A stretch of DNA of 64,000 nucleotides from Trochalopteron elliotii (GCA_024734555.1 JANPWX010000026.1:3773695-3837694), one strand, 5' to 3'. Positions 54,801-64,000 are shown, counted from the stretch's first letter. Made by a program: numbers and translations. Notes: generated by a model from the letters alone, not told the origin.

Positions 54801-57355
54801 TGTTAGCATTTTCTCCAAAATGTAAGATTTTGAAAATCAAAATATATCTTTCACACCACAAAATTAGGTAATACCTTATAAAATGTTGAAGGAGGCAATC
54901 CTTTTGCTCCACAAACTTTCACTGCTCCACCATCAAAACCTATAGTGGTTAAAAATCAATATTTCAGCTTCCTCAATATAACTTCAATGACATTCTTTTG
55001 TGATGCATATTAATCAAATGCACTTAACTAAAAAGCAAATCACTGATAGCTGTACTGCTGCAGAAGAGAGAACCTTTCAGAGAACAGTCCTTCCTGCCTT
55101 AGAAAGAACAGCAGCAAACTGGTGACTGAATTTATGATTTCCAGCAGCCTTTTAAAAGGGCGATTGAAATGTTTATTCATGCACTTAAAAAATACTTAAC
55201 AAAGGAAGCAGCCTTAGGGCATTAGACTCAATAGTTATTTTCCTCTTAATATCCAGTTACTGCACACACACACAACATACAATTTACTGCAGCTGGTTGG
55301 AGTGGACCTCACTTGGTAAAGAATCAGAACAAGGTGAGAAACCAGTAAGAGCTATTGGCTGAAAGCTTAGTAGGTGAAGGGTAAGTTATCTTTAGCTTTC
55401 TTGTCAATAACAGAAATAGTCTGAATGTATGTTCCAGGGCAATAACCATGTTCAGTATTAGGAATATTAATGCCAAAAACAAATGGAGAAAATTGCTGTG
55501 ATGGCATCAGGTTCAAGCTTGAGCTGGAGAAAATCAGTAGGCACTACTGCTGGAAAATCACCAGTGCAAGATCAGCACCTCACGTTTGAGACAGAATTAT
55601 AGTGCAGCTCACCTGTGCCTAACCTGTGTTTGCAAATATTGAAGAAGCAGTTCAAAGCTTTACACAAACACTCTGAAAAGATCAGATCAGAACGGATCTA
55701 AAAAAGTAAATGTCACTAGTACACATTTTACACACCACTCAAATAACATCATCACTCTCTCTCAAGACTGACATGATGTTAATTTAAGTCCCTCCATCCA
55801 GTGTGAAGATCTGGAAGAGTTTTATGTTCCAGGTGAAAGTGTAATACAAAGAAAAAAATACCACAAAACCAAGCGCATAGCATCTATTGACAAAAAGAAA
55901 ACAAGCACCTCTCAGCTCAAACACTGCAAGTAATCCAGCAGGACAATAAAACTGGCAACATAAACAGCAAAATTAGACAGCTTGCCTGTTTTTACTGGTG
56001 TACGTGTCAAAGCACTTTAAACTAAAATATTTAAGCAATCTGCCCATTTTCCATCTGTTGTATTTCTAAGAGGACTAACTGAAAGTTCATGTGAAAGTTC
56101 ATTTTAAGTTCAAACATGTCATATCAGGTCATTTGCAAGCTAAAAGTTCATAGGAAGGTTAGGGTTTCTTTTTTTAAAAAGAACAGTCTAGGGGCTAAGA
56201 GCAGCAAGATGGCCTTATCAGACTGCTGCTTGGTTATGTTGCATGAGCAGAAGATTCACTGTACCATGTTATGGTACTTTATTACTCAAGCAAAGTATTT
56301 TTTATGTTACCACATTTTCAGTTTTATCCCACTAAATTTTTAATTTGAGATTTTGATTTTTCTAAGCTTTAGAAAGACACTTGGCATCCTGTCACAAGTA
56401 AGTTCCATTAGAAGAAAATAATTATAACATATATACAGTAAAAAGCAAACTTTAGATGACTGTAGATAACATTTTTTTCAAGTTGTCTTACTCAAATTAC
56501 AGCTCTTCGAATCTGTTAAGCCTGGGGTTTTTTTGTTTTCCTTTTGAAGCTAAATCCTCAACATACATTATATTTATCCTTAAGTCTACTGGCTGTTAAA
56601 GTGTTTTGAGGATTGCAAACGGGCTTTTTAAAAAAAGATTCTCTGGTGGAAATCCTGTATCTAATCATGCTTCTACCACTTACTATGATCCACATAAATG
56701 TCTAAAAAAACCACCATTACCAAGTAGTTCTTTGAAAGACAGCCTTTCGTTGTTACCAACACTTCAAATGCCCTAAGTAAAAACATGTACAAAACCTTTT
56801 TTTGAGAAAAGGAATTTAGCTGCAGTTTAAAAAAATACTGAATTCATAGTGAAGCTGCCTTGATGTTGTTCACACTGAATACAAGTTTAAGGACTTGACA
56901 GGTGCAAGGCATGCATTAAAAAATAAAGCAAAAGGAGTAGTGATCGAAAATACAAATTAGTCAGCCAGCAAGACAAGCAAGATTATGTTTCAAATTTCTA
57001 AAGAAATTTCTACCAGAAGTCCTTGAAAGTATCAGTTTAATACAGCATGACTCTAAAGAACTGATTTAACAAGAAATATGCAGAGACTACAAAGTAGCTG
57101 TTTTTGTTTAATAACACATTTTACTGACACAGATATCTTTACATGAAAGAGGACTAACCTGGAATTTCGGTGATGGAAACCTGGGAAAAGTCACATGTAA
57201 CATCTGGTAAAAGATAGCGCTGAGGATTGCCCAATTCATACACCAACTGTTCAGCTACAGTACCAAAAGAGATTAGTCCCCCTGTGTCTGGTGGTTTGGA
57301 AAGAATCAAGTCTCCTTCAGAGGAACATTCTACAATGGGAAAGCCTATGTTGTGC
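18825..57355 (-). CDS. AtuA-family (former DUF1446) protein, 12 C-terminal exons, 5' end outside window
   Basis: Twelve exons join in perfect phase to 385 residues plus stop. Minus-strand order: 57,355-57,159; 54,939-54,875; 54,601-54,495; 53,129-53,018; 49,693-49,594; 38,726-38,687; 37,673-37,622; 31,389-31,278; 26,553-26,470; 24,939-24,816; 19,897-19,807; 18,899-18,825. The first nine encode the back part of the AtuA domain ([62 protein letters not shown]) and the linker; then comes the small C-terminal AtuA-associated domain ([51 protein letters not shown]). In bacteria AtuA is needed for citronellol/geraniol catabolism, but its exact reaction is unsettled, so no activity is assigned. About 200 N-terminal residues, judged from family length, are missing. 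No stops or frameshifts. The family assignment is firm; the function in birds is unknown. Confidence 0.9.
18900..19806 (-). other. Intron k-l, GC-AG type
   Basis: 907-base intron with GC at its 5' end and AG at its 3' end. It shows no repeat or other feature. Confidence 0.8.
19807..19897 (-). CDS. AtuA-family gene, exon k, with GC donor
   Basis: 91 bases after a TTTTACAG acceptor. It completes Arg and encodes [19 protein letters not shown] followed by [11 protein letters not shown], phase 0. The donor is CAG|GCATGT: a GC-AG intron. Using the nearby GT (four bases on) would give an early stop and lose the conserved GKALGQ tail, so the GC donor is chosen from protein conservation. Confidence 0.88.
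19898..24815 (-). other. Intron j-k (4.9 kb)
   Basis: GT-AG intron with no recognisable mobile element or hidden exon. It contains an unusual G-poor stretch on the plus strand at about 21,461-21,607. The T-rich ORFs on the plus strand at 20,398-20,816 have no recognisable domain. Confidence 0.6.
24816..24939 (-). CDS. AtuA-family gene, exon j
   Basis: 124 bases after a CCTAACAG acceptor, before donor GTGAGT. It encodes [20 protein letters not shown], then [20 protein letters not shown] and T plus two bases of an Arg codon (phase 2). The VIARHP motif and following helix match the C-terminal domain. Confidence 0.92.
24940..26469 (-). other. Intron i-j (1.5 kb)
   Basis: GT-AG intron in phase 1. 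It contains a short CA microsatellite-like run near 26,133-26,142. Nothing else is recognised. Confidence 0.6.
26470..26553 (-). CDS. AtuA-family gene, exon i
   Basis: 84 bases after a TTGTACAG acceptor, before donor GTATTT. It encodes [20 protein letters not shown] and KGNSANI plus one base (phase 1). The A..RSGDKGN.ANIG motif starts the small C-terminal domain found at the end of many AtuA proteins. Confidence 0.93.
26554..31277 (-). other. Intron h-i (4.7 kb)
   Basis: GT-AG intron in phase 1. No repeat, exon or RNA gene is recognisable; ORFs such as 29,773-30,126 on the minus strand look like chance. Confidence 0.6.
31278..31389 (-). CDS. AtuA-family gene, exon h
   Basis: 112 bases after a TTTCTACAG acceptor, before donor GTATGT. 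It encodes [19 protein letters not shown] followed by a Ser/Asp-rich stretch ending [10 protein letters not shown], plus one base (phase 1). It probably forms the linker between the AtuA core and the C-terminal domain and is less conserved than its neighbours. It fits by exact phase on both sides. Confidence 0.88.
31880..32350 (+). mobile_element. Endogenous retrovirus LTR
   Basis: The segment starts TGACTG and carries a TATATAAA box at 32,025-32,032, a T-rich downstream part, and AATAAA at 32,329-32,334 before a terminal CTGACA. The overall order (GC-richer U3, TATA, T-rich R/U5, tail resembling taaaccctgaca) fits a common avian LTR type. The 3' edge is uncertain (32,342 if it ends at the CA, up to about 32,353). 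The LTR is antisense to the AtuA-family gene. Predicted ORFs here are not genes. Confidence 0.6.
32351..32861 (+). mobile_element. Retroviral leader (5' untranslated internal part), decayed
   Basis: Directly after the LTR comes a stretch starting with a degraded primer-binding-like segment (ctaccatggggct) and resembling, from memory of the family, the non-coding leader of avian endogenous retroviruses. It reaches about 32,815 before the CR1. The ORFs of 60-102 codons here contain no retroviral motif. Resemblance is judged by eye without alignment. Confidence 0.4.
32862..33335 (-). mobile_element. CR1 LINE 3' fragment, minus orientation
   Basis: Read on the minus strand, this matches the CR1 3' region (gtgaggccacatctcgagt, later agctgagggagctg, then gatgatctcagaag) and ends ACTGATTCTGTGA, a worn version of the CR1 3' repeat. 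It is 5'-truncated and more diverged than the copy at 2,393. It inserted into, or next to, the retroviral leader. Confidence 0.85.
33362..34085 (+). mobile_element. CR1 LINE 3' fragment, plus orientation
   Basis: A longer CR1 3' end in the plus direction: aaagacctggggatgat at its start, agactgagggagctgggg in the middle, gactagatgatcttaaag near the end, and a final TTTTATGATTCATAA close to the CR1 terminal repeat. With the minus-strand copy to its left it forms a head-to-head pair with the 5' truncation points about 25 bases apart. The overlapping minus-strand ORFs (33,365-33,616; 33,787-34,089) derive from the repeat. Confidence 0.88.
34086..35290 (+). pseudogene. Decayed endogenous retroviral gag-like remnant
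   Basis: Pieces of a plus-strand frame look like avian endogenous retrovirus gag. The clearest runs 25 codons from 34,859 and is then cut by stops at 34,934-34,936 (TGA), a second TGA, and a TAG within the next 90 bases. Other gag-like pieces lie near 34,180-34,310 and 35,180-35,240 in other frames. It follows directly after the CR1 and has the same direction as the LTR at 31,880, so it is probably the same provirus, split by CR1 insertion. It cannot encode a protein. The match is by eye and needs a search. Confidence 0.45.
37622..37673 (-). CDS. AtuA-family gene, exon g (52 bases)
   Basis: This short exon follows a TGTCTAG acceptor and precedes donor GTAAGG. It completes the Val codon and encodes [17 protein letters not shown], ending in phase 0. 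This is the end of the conserved AtuA core. Confidence 0.9.
37674..38686 (-). other. Intron f-g (1.0 kb)
   Basis: Phase-2 GT-AG intron containing an 18-base T run at about 38,181-38,198 on the plus strand. No repeat family recognised. Confidence 0.7.
38687..38726 (-). CDS. AtuA-family gene, exon f (40-base microexon)
   Basis: A 40-base exon between a TTTTCCAG acceptor and a GTAAGT donor encodes [13 protein letters not shown] and two bases of the next Val codon. It joins exon e (TGM|APG) and exon g (PKV|SPV) in frame. It is too short to find by ORF length; the conserved [15 protein letters not shown] motif identifies it. Confidence 0.92.
38727..49593 (-). other. Intron e-f (10.9 kb, longest complete intron)
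   Basis: GT-AG intron in phase 1. It contains several homopolymer T runs (about 43,925-43,940 and 44,133-44,145). A weak MIR-like resemblance near 41,195-41,315 cannot be confirmed by eye. ORFs such as 46,218-46,790 on both strands have no recognisable domain. Confidence 0.55.
49594..49693 (-). CDS. AtuA-family gene, exon e
   Basis: 100 bases after a TTTTTTGAAGCAG acceptor, before donor GTAATT. It encodes [20 protein letters not shown] followed by [13 protein letters not shown] and one base (phase 1). The EVVL..AV.H and EIAPA.TGM blocks are typical of the family. Confidence 0.92.
49694..53017 (-). other. Intron d-e (3.3 kb)
   Basis: Phase-0 GT-AG intron. Plus-strand ORFs at 50,200-50,601 (133 codons) and 50,771-51,136 have no recognisable motif and no splice context, and look like chance. 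Confidence 0.6.
53018..53129 (-). CDS. AtuA-family gene, exon d
   Basis: 112 bases after a TTGTTGCAG acceptor. It encodes [18 protein letters not shown], then [19 protein letters not shown], ending in phase 0. The 3' end reads GATGGTGTAAGT, with two GT options two bases apart. Only the second (GGT|GTAAGT) keeps the next exon in frame, and it is also the better donor. Confidence 0.92.
53130..54494 (-). other. Intron c-d (1.4 kb)
   Basis: Phase-2 GT-AG intron with no recognisable content. Confidence 0.7.
54495..54601 (-). CDS. AtuA-family gene, exon c
   Basis: 107 bases after a CATTAG acceptor, before donor GTGGGT. It encodes [19 protein letters not shown] followed by [16 protein letters not shown] and two bases of an Arg codon (phase 2). 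The TYLDGFRA and GGP motifs are family hallmarks. Confidence 0.92.
54875..54939 (-). CDS. AtuA-family gene, exon b
   Basis: 65 bases between ACTATAG acceptor and GTATTA donor. It enters in phase 1 and encodes [20 protein letters not shown] then YK, ending in phase 0. The GAKG.P block matches the family. Flanking introns are 2,219 and 273 bases. Confidence 0.92.
54940..57158 (-). other. Intron a-b (2.2 kb)
   Basis: Phase-1 GT-AG intron with no recognisable content beyond a short CA run near 55,263-55,273. Confidence 0.7.
57159..57355 (-). CDS. AtuA-family gene, exon a (first seen in window)
   Basis: 197 bases, after acceptor TTCTAG and before donor GTTAGT. Its first base completes a codon begun in the unseen upstream exon. 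It encodes [17 protein letters not shown], then [19 protein letters not shown] and a segment ending VSITEIP. The GFPI...E and TGG.(I/V)S.GTV blocks are among the most conserved in the AtuA family. Ends in phase 1. Confidence 0.92.
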
Positions 57356-59164
57356 CTAGAATGTGAAAAACATTAAGGAAAAAAACCTATAAATACAAAG
57401 GAAAAGTGAAAAGAAATATTAACAACACACCAGAATTTTACAGTAATGGCCAATTAAGTAATACCTGTCAAGAGTTATGTTTATCTGGTTGTTTCTACAG
57501 AAACATACATTAAAAAAAAAGCCCTGAACAAGCTGCTCAACTGAAACAATGGAAGTCCATTAGTAGTCTATTGTCTGGCAAAGAAACACAGATTGTACCA
57601 CCTACAAACATGGATGTAGGGAAGGGAATGGAGAAGGACACTAACAGGAACAGTTCAAGTAAAAAGAAGCTGAAAGAGTTAGAGGACTATAATTAAAATG
57701 TAAATTTGGAGTAAAATAAACGATGGTTGATTCTAGCCCTATTTGGCTACAGCAGCACACACAGCATGACAGTGAAGACATCTAAGTACATCTTGCACTA
57801 TGGATTTGTAAAAAGGCAGTCAAAGCAGGAAGAACAAACTGTGCTGGGAACCCCAGAGATGAAGGGAAGTATGAAACAGGAATAATCACACCTACAAAGG
57901 ATAATTTCACATGTTAATAAATTATAGACAGGAAAGTCATAATCTGAAAACAGAAAGACACATGAAAGTTAAGATCTTCAGCACACAGAAGACAGAACTA
58001 ATAGAAAATTATAAGGCAGGACAAGAAGAAAAGCAGTGAAATTACAGACGTGTTCATAAATTAAAATATTCTTCTTCCTTCTCACATTCTCACATGCAAA
58101 ATAAACAAAAAGTGATCAAATAACTGATAGTAAGAGGCATATACAGATCATTACAGCAGCAGGGCAGAATTTTCAGGATTATGTGGACAAGATCCAGGCA
58201 TCTGCTTTTCTAGCGAAAAGGCTTCCATTTATTTACAGAGAAGTTGAGCAAAATTAAGAACTTAAAACTTTTCGGAAGTACCTGAGAATGCAAATAAGAG
58301 TGCAAAGATTCTTCTAAAAAGACTACCTGGCTCCCTTCCTGCTCACAGGAAATCTGAAATTTGTACAAGTGTCCCACAGACATAAAATGAACACAAATAG
58401 AGGAGTTAAAGAGATATAGTTCCTTGCAAAAGCTAAACTGTTCTAAAAAGGCCTTAATAATGAAAGGTGGTGAACTTTACCACACTCATTAAAGCCAATG
58501 ACCTTCAGGTCTTTCATACAAACTGAAACCAGCCTATCCCTCAATTTAATTATTTTTGGGTGGTAGTGGTAACAATGTGCTGAACATACAACTGAACTGG
58601 TTATCAGCAAAGGTTACATGAACACAGTTTGTATAACATAAATCCACAAAGTCTGGAAGAAAGTAAGCAAAAATACCAGTGAACTCTTAAGGGACATTTG
58701 TAAAGTTCATGGGAGTTTGAGCAGATTTCTTATCATCGAGAATATTCAAACATAACTCCATTATTTTAAAAAAGGATTAAGACACAAGATCTTTTACCAG
58801 AGATCAGCAACTTTTAACACTTATAGCAGACAAACTTGAAAAGTATGGTAGCTGGTGGACACCTGGAAAAACCCACATCAAATCAGTAAACATAATACTG
58901 GTCTTTGAAATTATTTACACCACTAAACAGATAGAGGAAACAAAAAAGCCTGCCCTGGTGAATGCAAAGAAATGAATGGAATCAAAAATTTTATATACAG
59001 GCTATTCTAGTGGCGGGTGTTTTGAGGGGAAGAGGAGAGAGAAAAGATGGTAGTAGGAACTATGTCCTATCCAAAACTTTGAAGTGTGACATAGAAAAAG
59101 ACAACACCCAAAAAACCCTCAATTCTTGGTCTTGAACGTTAATGTATGGTAACAGACTAACATG

Positions 59165-59300
59165 TAATTATCCCCATTTCAGATGCAAGAAGACACACAG
59201 AGGAAGCATCATGATTTGGCCAGTGTAACTGAGCAGGATCAGTGACTGAACAAGGCTAGAATTAAGAAGCTTTTGCCCTCTCAGTGCCATGCTTGTGCGC
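59165..59300 (-). repeat. Ancient MIR/CORE-like SINE fragment
   Basis: Read on the plus strand, the segment begins attatccccatttcagatg, followed by an acacacagaggaagca stretch and a part resembling ggctagaattaagaagc. This order matches the reverse complement of the MIR-type SINE 3' half. It is heavily diverged, so subfamily and ends cannot be fixed by eye. Confidence 0.5.
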
Positions 59301-59963
59301 TTGATCTTACCAATTATGTGTCTTAAGGCAACAGCACCAAGTGCCCTGCTAGCAGGCTCAATGCAGCTTGTTCAGATCACGTACACAGAAGAGATACCAC
59401 TCCCAGGAAGACAGATCACCCAGAGCAGTCCATCTCCCTGCACTGACACCCAGTGTCCCTGCTGCACCCACTCTGATCTCAGTCATCAGCACACTCAACT
59501 CTTACAGTACTCCCCACCCATCTTTGTTTTGAAGGAAGAAGTTAACTGTAGACACTCAACTTCCTATTCTGACCCATTCAGTCTATTAACCTTGATTCAG
59601 CTTCATTTTGCCCAACTTCCACTCTCAAAACCCCCAAATCATTAAAAAACAAAACCCAAATACAGTAGTGAGAGTGAAAAATTCCACCCCCTAACATGGT
59701 CAAAATACGGCAAACATTGTTTCCCCCTCAAAGTACACCACCACCCAATGAACTTTTCTGTATGGTCAGTTAGTTGCAGATGTGTGTTCCCCCAGGTTAT
59801 GCCAGCTCTGAAAGCTTCCCTCACGTTTTTAACAATTCACAACATAGAGATTCAATGATCTGGGTAAGAAGCCTCTGGATTCTACCTAAACTGTAACTGG
59901 ATGACTGGAAAAATACAAATACCCGGTACTATCTTGTAGCAGATGGCAGTAATAACCCCCATT

Positions 59964-60062
59964 AACACAACAACAACACAACAACAACACAACAACAACA
60001 CAACAACAACACAACAACAACACAACAACAACACAACAACAACACAACAACAACACACACAC
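59964..60062 (+). repeat. 11-bp minisatellite, (AACAACAACAC) x 8
   Basis: Eight perfect tandem copies of AACAACAACAC run from 59,969 to 60,056, flanked by AACAC on the left and an (AC)n tail on the right. The minus-strand ORF at 59,882-60,103, rich in Cys, Val and Leu, is only a translation of this repeat. Confidence 0.97.
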
Positions 60063-63000
60063 GCTTGAGACAAGAATGTATTTTGTAAATCGCTAAAAGG
60101 CATTACTTAAAATTAACTTTTACCTTGGAAATAAACTGGTCTGTCACTCCTATAATACAGTCAAATGACAGCTACTTAAACCTGGCATAAAAAAACTTTA
60201 GCAGCAGTAGCTGCGTGGCTCAGGTATACCACAGGTAGTACAGTCACACCATCACCTTGACCAGCACTTCCACTTTTAAAATAGTGACTTCTTTGCCTGA
60301 TTCACTTGTACGTTTTGCTGAATGACTACACACCATATGAAATCTGCTGTGTGGGGAACATGCCAACTTTAGGCTGTCCATAACCCATAGCCAAGCTGTA
60401 CTTCTGTATAGTGTAGCAGGGTAGTAACCATAGAACTATGAACTTCAGCAGCAACTATAGTCCAAACTATAGTCCAACTATATGCAAAGGTACCTTGGCA
60501 AAGTGACATCCTTCAACAATAAAATAATTGCATCAGTTTAGTGACAAAATCCCTATGCAGGATGAGGTAGTAGCAAGCAATGCATTAATTTCCGAAAGGG
60601 AATTAATATAATTAATTCTAATTAAATTATATAAATTAATAAAACACAGTACTAGAGATAAATATCAAGTACTATTTTTAAACTATTAAAGCCATTCTTT
60701 TAGCACAGGGTCAATATACACAAGTAATACACATCAGTTTGTGAGAGATGACAACTACCATTCTTTAATCCAAAAGGTCCATTTCAGGTTGCATGTTCGC
60801 TGCTTAGCAAGTAAATACATTCTACTATATTATATATAAATGTATATATAATATACACATTAATAAACGAGAGCACTGAATGAGACCAAGCTAAGATTAC
60901 ATCGGAGAAAAACCCTCCAAGCTGGGCCTAAATGAGAGCTAACAGTTAAAGCAGGTTTTAGTGAAGACCTACAGCACAGTAGTAACCAAGTTACAAAACT
61001 TGACGGCCATCATCTCATCAACCAACCCTTAAAGCAATCAAGAATCTGAGTCTCCAGCCAAGTTCTCTGCCGGCCAACGACTTACTCTTGGATTAATTTT
61101 TTCCATGTAAAATGTTGGTTTTTCTTCAGCTTTGGCTCTCAGAAATGTTAAGAGTTTATGGGCATGTCACAGGTGATAAACTGAGCTGTCTAAACAGGGA
61201 TCTCCTCCCTGTCTACTCTGGGACACTATTCACAAGCCTCTGAGGAGCCATCAAGATAAACTTCTTTCTTGTTTTGCCATACTTCTTACACCATTTGAAT
61301 TACAAGAAAAGCAAAATCCATGACCAGTACTTTGGCTCAGGGAGAGAAACATTACTTGAGACCGAACACGTATTTCTCCCCTCAAAAGTGTCAAATCCCT
61401 CAAGTACCTCATTCTAGCCACTACTGCTCGATCAAGATTACTGGCAACCGAAGATGGGATAGTGAGTGTAGTACATTCACTTGCAGGGGAAGTTGCTGCA
61501 AGAATGAAAACAAAACCCCACAGCAATGCATGTGATGTGGAAGTGACCCAGGATCCAAGTGAGCTGTGGTATGAACTTTTAGCTTTACAGCTAATGCAGT
61601 TTCCTGGGACATGACTTGGTGAATGACCCGCCAAGTAGGGCTCTAAGCCAAGCTCCTCAACTCCTTACGTATGTATTTTAATCAGAATGCAATAAGGCAA
61701 AAAGCAGAAGCTACTACCACTTCTAGCAGTGTTTTGCAACAAGTCCAAAACTGATAATACATCAGGCAAGATCAGCACAAACTTATAAAGTAAAGGTATC
61801 AGCACCTCTTTACATGTACATACCAAAATGTTTCCTAACACATAATTCTTCTTTAGGCAAGACTTGTTGATTGCCGTCACTTATTCCCTCTGACTAGGGC
61901 ATTTCAGACTATGTCCTGTACCTCAATTTGTAATGGCCAGACAATTTCAGGCTGCCTGGTATTTTCAGCTGCCTGGAATAGATGGTGCTACAGAGAAAAA
62001 AAATTCCACGGTGCTGAATGGGACTTGCGTGCTGGATTTTTTTCTAGTCTCAAATGAGGAAATCTGGATCCAGCCCTTAAGAGACTACAGCTATTGACTT
62101 ACCCTTTTGGTCATCCCAGGCCAGAGGATTATGCAGTCTCAACCATTGTACACTCTTGGCTTAGGGCAAAATGTCAGTGTTTATCATCTCCTCAAAATGA
62201 TTACTCTACTGACCAGCCTTAGTTTATTCTCTCCTGCATTTCAAAACAAAACAAAACAATGTACTATCACCTACTGGCACTAAGTAATAGCAAGAGATAG
62301 CAATGTCTGGGGGCAAATGAAATTAAATAGAGAGCTGTGAATTACCAATGTAGTTGTAGCAATACAGTTCATTTTCCCACATGGCATGAATTCCCCACTG
62401 GAAGCTATGCAATAGATATTAAATACGGAGCAGTGATGTCTGCTGATGTGTATTACTATACAGATAACAGAAAAGGAAGGAGTAAGTGCCTTTTTTGATA
62501 ACACTAACTTAAAATCAGCATTTAAGAATGCACATCACTCTCCTGTAGACTATGAACTAATGGTTTCTTGCACTTCCTTTGCTAAACAGCAGAGAATCCA
62601 CACAAGAGAAGAGTCAAGTAGCCACTTTCTCACTGGAAAAATAAACAGCACCTACCCCCTCTACCTGTCTCTCTGTCTTCATGAAAACTGGACAAAACCT
62701 TAGAGCTTCAAGATTCCCACCTTTAAGTCAAATGCATCAAGGAGATACACCCAGCACAAATCCCAGTGTCTTAGGCCAATATGCAGCAAGTAAGTTTGGC
62801 TTCTATCAGCTAAAGTAACTTGGACAGTCACAAGCCGGAACATGCACTTCCCTTGTTTTACATTAAAAACTTACTTTAAGGAGACAACAAAGAAAATTAA
62901 AGAATAGGTTAGGTTTCAATAATTAACCATTAAATGGCCACAATATACCCACACAAATATTCCTGAGATTTAAAGCACCCTTTTGCAGTGGAATTGAGTT

Positions 63001-64000
63001 CCCAGAAGTATCTGCATCAAACATTTCAAGAAAATTAAAAACAAACAAACAACCACCCCCCCCAGAAAACACCAAAACCCCACCAACTAAACTATGTTGA
63101 ATGAATGAAGTGGATTCAATCCAGTCCCTCAATACTCACTGAGACATGATAGTATATGCACAGAATGTAAGCTCTAGCTTGCCTGGCTTCACCAAGATTA
63201 ATTAAAGTACTAGTTTACAGAGTTAATTCTTTTTGCTTATGCATAAACAATAGACAGATAAGATTTACAAACCTGAAATGTAGCACATTCTCTGGGTTTT
63301 GTTTACAAGTTAGAAAAAAAATCATACCCATCAGTCCTTCTCAGACAGAAGAGCCACGTGGACTACTGTTCTTGGGGAGGAAAAAAAACCCAGACAATCA
63401 AAAAAATTACCCCAGCCTAAGGCTAACCAAGCTCACCCTCTGCAGTAAGGTGTGAGGAGAGAGGCTGCCCTCCAGTGTTCATTTACCAGACATCACTAAG
63501 TGCAAGGGATAGGTTTTCTGCTCTTGGCTGCACAAATGCACTCGTGGAGTGGGAAACTCGTATGTGAAAGGCACATTAATGACAAACATAGATTTAACTT
63601 GGTTTCTTCCCCCTCCTATTCACTGATTTAATTAGGCTGATTTAGATTTGACATTAGGTACCACAGACACAATGATTTACTGAGATCTAAATTATGCACT
63701 TATTTTCAGGAGATTGCTAAAAACGTAGTTTTTCCCAAATGAGGAGAAATCATTAATAGACACAGTCAAGTAACTTCTGCAAACTCTGTCAGAGCTCTGC
63801 TGACCTATCTGCAATATAGCTAGTGTTAGTGGCTGCAGGTATGGCATGTTTTGGTCACTACTGAGACTCAGGTACAGTGTTATTATTGTGCATTATTACA
63901 AATGCATTGTCTGCATGCACTGAAAACAGATTCAGACTGTCTAAACAACGAAAACCCCAAGCCACCAAGTTTCTTTAAACTAAAGAGAGAAGAGGTTATT

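Larger units (their letters stand above)
57356..64000 (-). other. Upstream intron of the AtuA-family gene, continuing past the window
   Basis: The exon at 57,355 begins inside a codon after a good acceptor, so an upstream exon must exist. I searched this stretch on the minus strand for the conserved N-terminal AtuA blocks and found none. It therefore seems to be one intron of more than 6.6 kb, or its exons escaped me. It holds an old SINE, an 11-bp minisatellite, and TA-rich tracts near 60,600-60,650 and 60,825-60,865. Confidence 0.55.

Noticed and set aside
59882..60103. Cys/Val/Leu-rich minus-strand ORF resembling a membrane peptide
   Set aside because: It is a translation of the 11-bp minisatellite.
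61079..61150. Minus-strand open frame (KLLTFLRAKAEEKPTFYMEK...) before a GTAAGT donor, a possible upstream AtuA exon
   Set aside because: It does not match the conserved AtuA segment that should precede GFPIVE, and a stop lies just upstream without a good acceptor.
61251..61634. 127-codon minus-strand ORF
   Set aside because: No recognisable domain or splice context; Ser/His-rich chance frame.
61819..61895. Minus-strand segment between TAG acceptor and GTATGT donor, a possible AtuA exon
   Set aside because: Splice-like ends only; the encoded peptide shows no family motif, unlike all twelve accepted exons.

Overview
The window is nuclear DNA from a vertebrate, almost certainly a bird. It has compact introns with canonical splice signals, several CR1 LINE 3' ends (the dominant avian retrotransposon), the remains of an avian-type endogenous retrovirus, and one CpG island in otherwise AT-rich DNA. 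No prokaryotic operons, CRISPR arrays or tRNA/rRNA genes were seen. Most long single-frame ORFs are chance, antisense or repeat-derived; the real genes are split into short exons on the minus strand.

Layout. Positions 1-11,438 are mostly non-coding DNA downstream of LRAT, with one minus-strand CR1 at 2,393-2,850 next to a small CpG-rich block at about 2,085-2,392. LRAT (lecithin retinol acyltransferase) lies at 11,787-12,964 on the minus strand: two coding exons, an intact 231-residue reading frame, and all three catalytic residues. Its CpG island and candidate promoter extend to about 14,030. Positions 14,400-18,000 are an intergenic gap with a 17-base G run.

From 18,825 to 57,355, also on the minus strand, twelve exons chain in perfect phase into the C-terminal 385 residues of an AtuA-family (former DUF1446) protein. 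This family is best known from bacterial acyclic terpene (citronellol/geraniol) catabolism. Every exon is open, every junction keeps phase, and the last intron has a GC donor. The N-terminal exons were not found between 57,356 and 64,000 and probably lie beyond the window.

The 6.2-kb intron at 31,390-37,621 holds a broken endogenous retrovirus: an LTR, a leader and a decayed gag-like segment, split by two CR1 copies arranged head to head. The 57,356-64,000 stretch carries an 11-bp minisatellite of eight perfect copies and an old MIR-like SINE.

The two genes run in the same direction: the AtuA-family gene ends about 4.8 kb upstream of the start of the LRAT CpG island. LRAT makes retinyl esters. 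Whether the neighbouring isoprenoid-type AtuA gene is functionally linked to retinoid metabolism is only speculation. The AtuA-family gene is the most noteworthy item here: an apparently intact vertebrate member of a mainly bacterial family beside a well-known gene.
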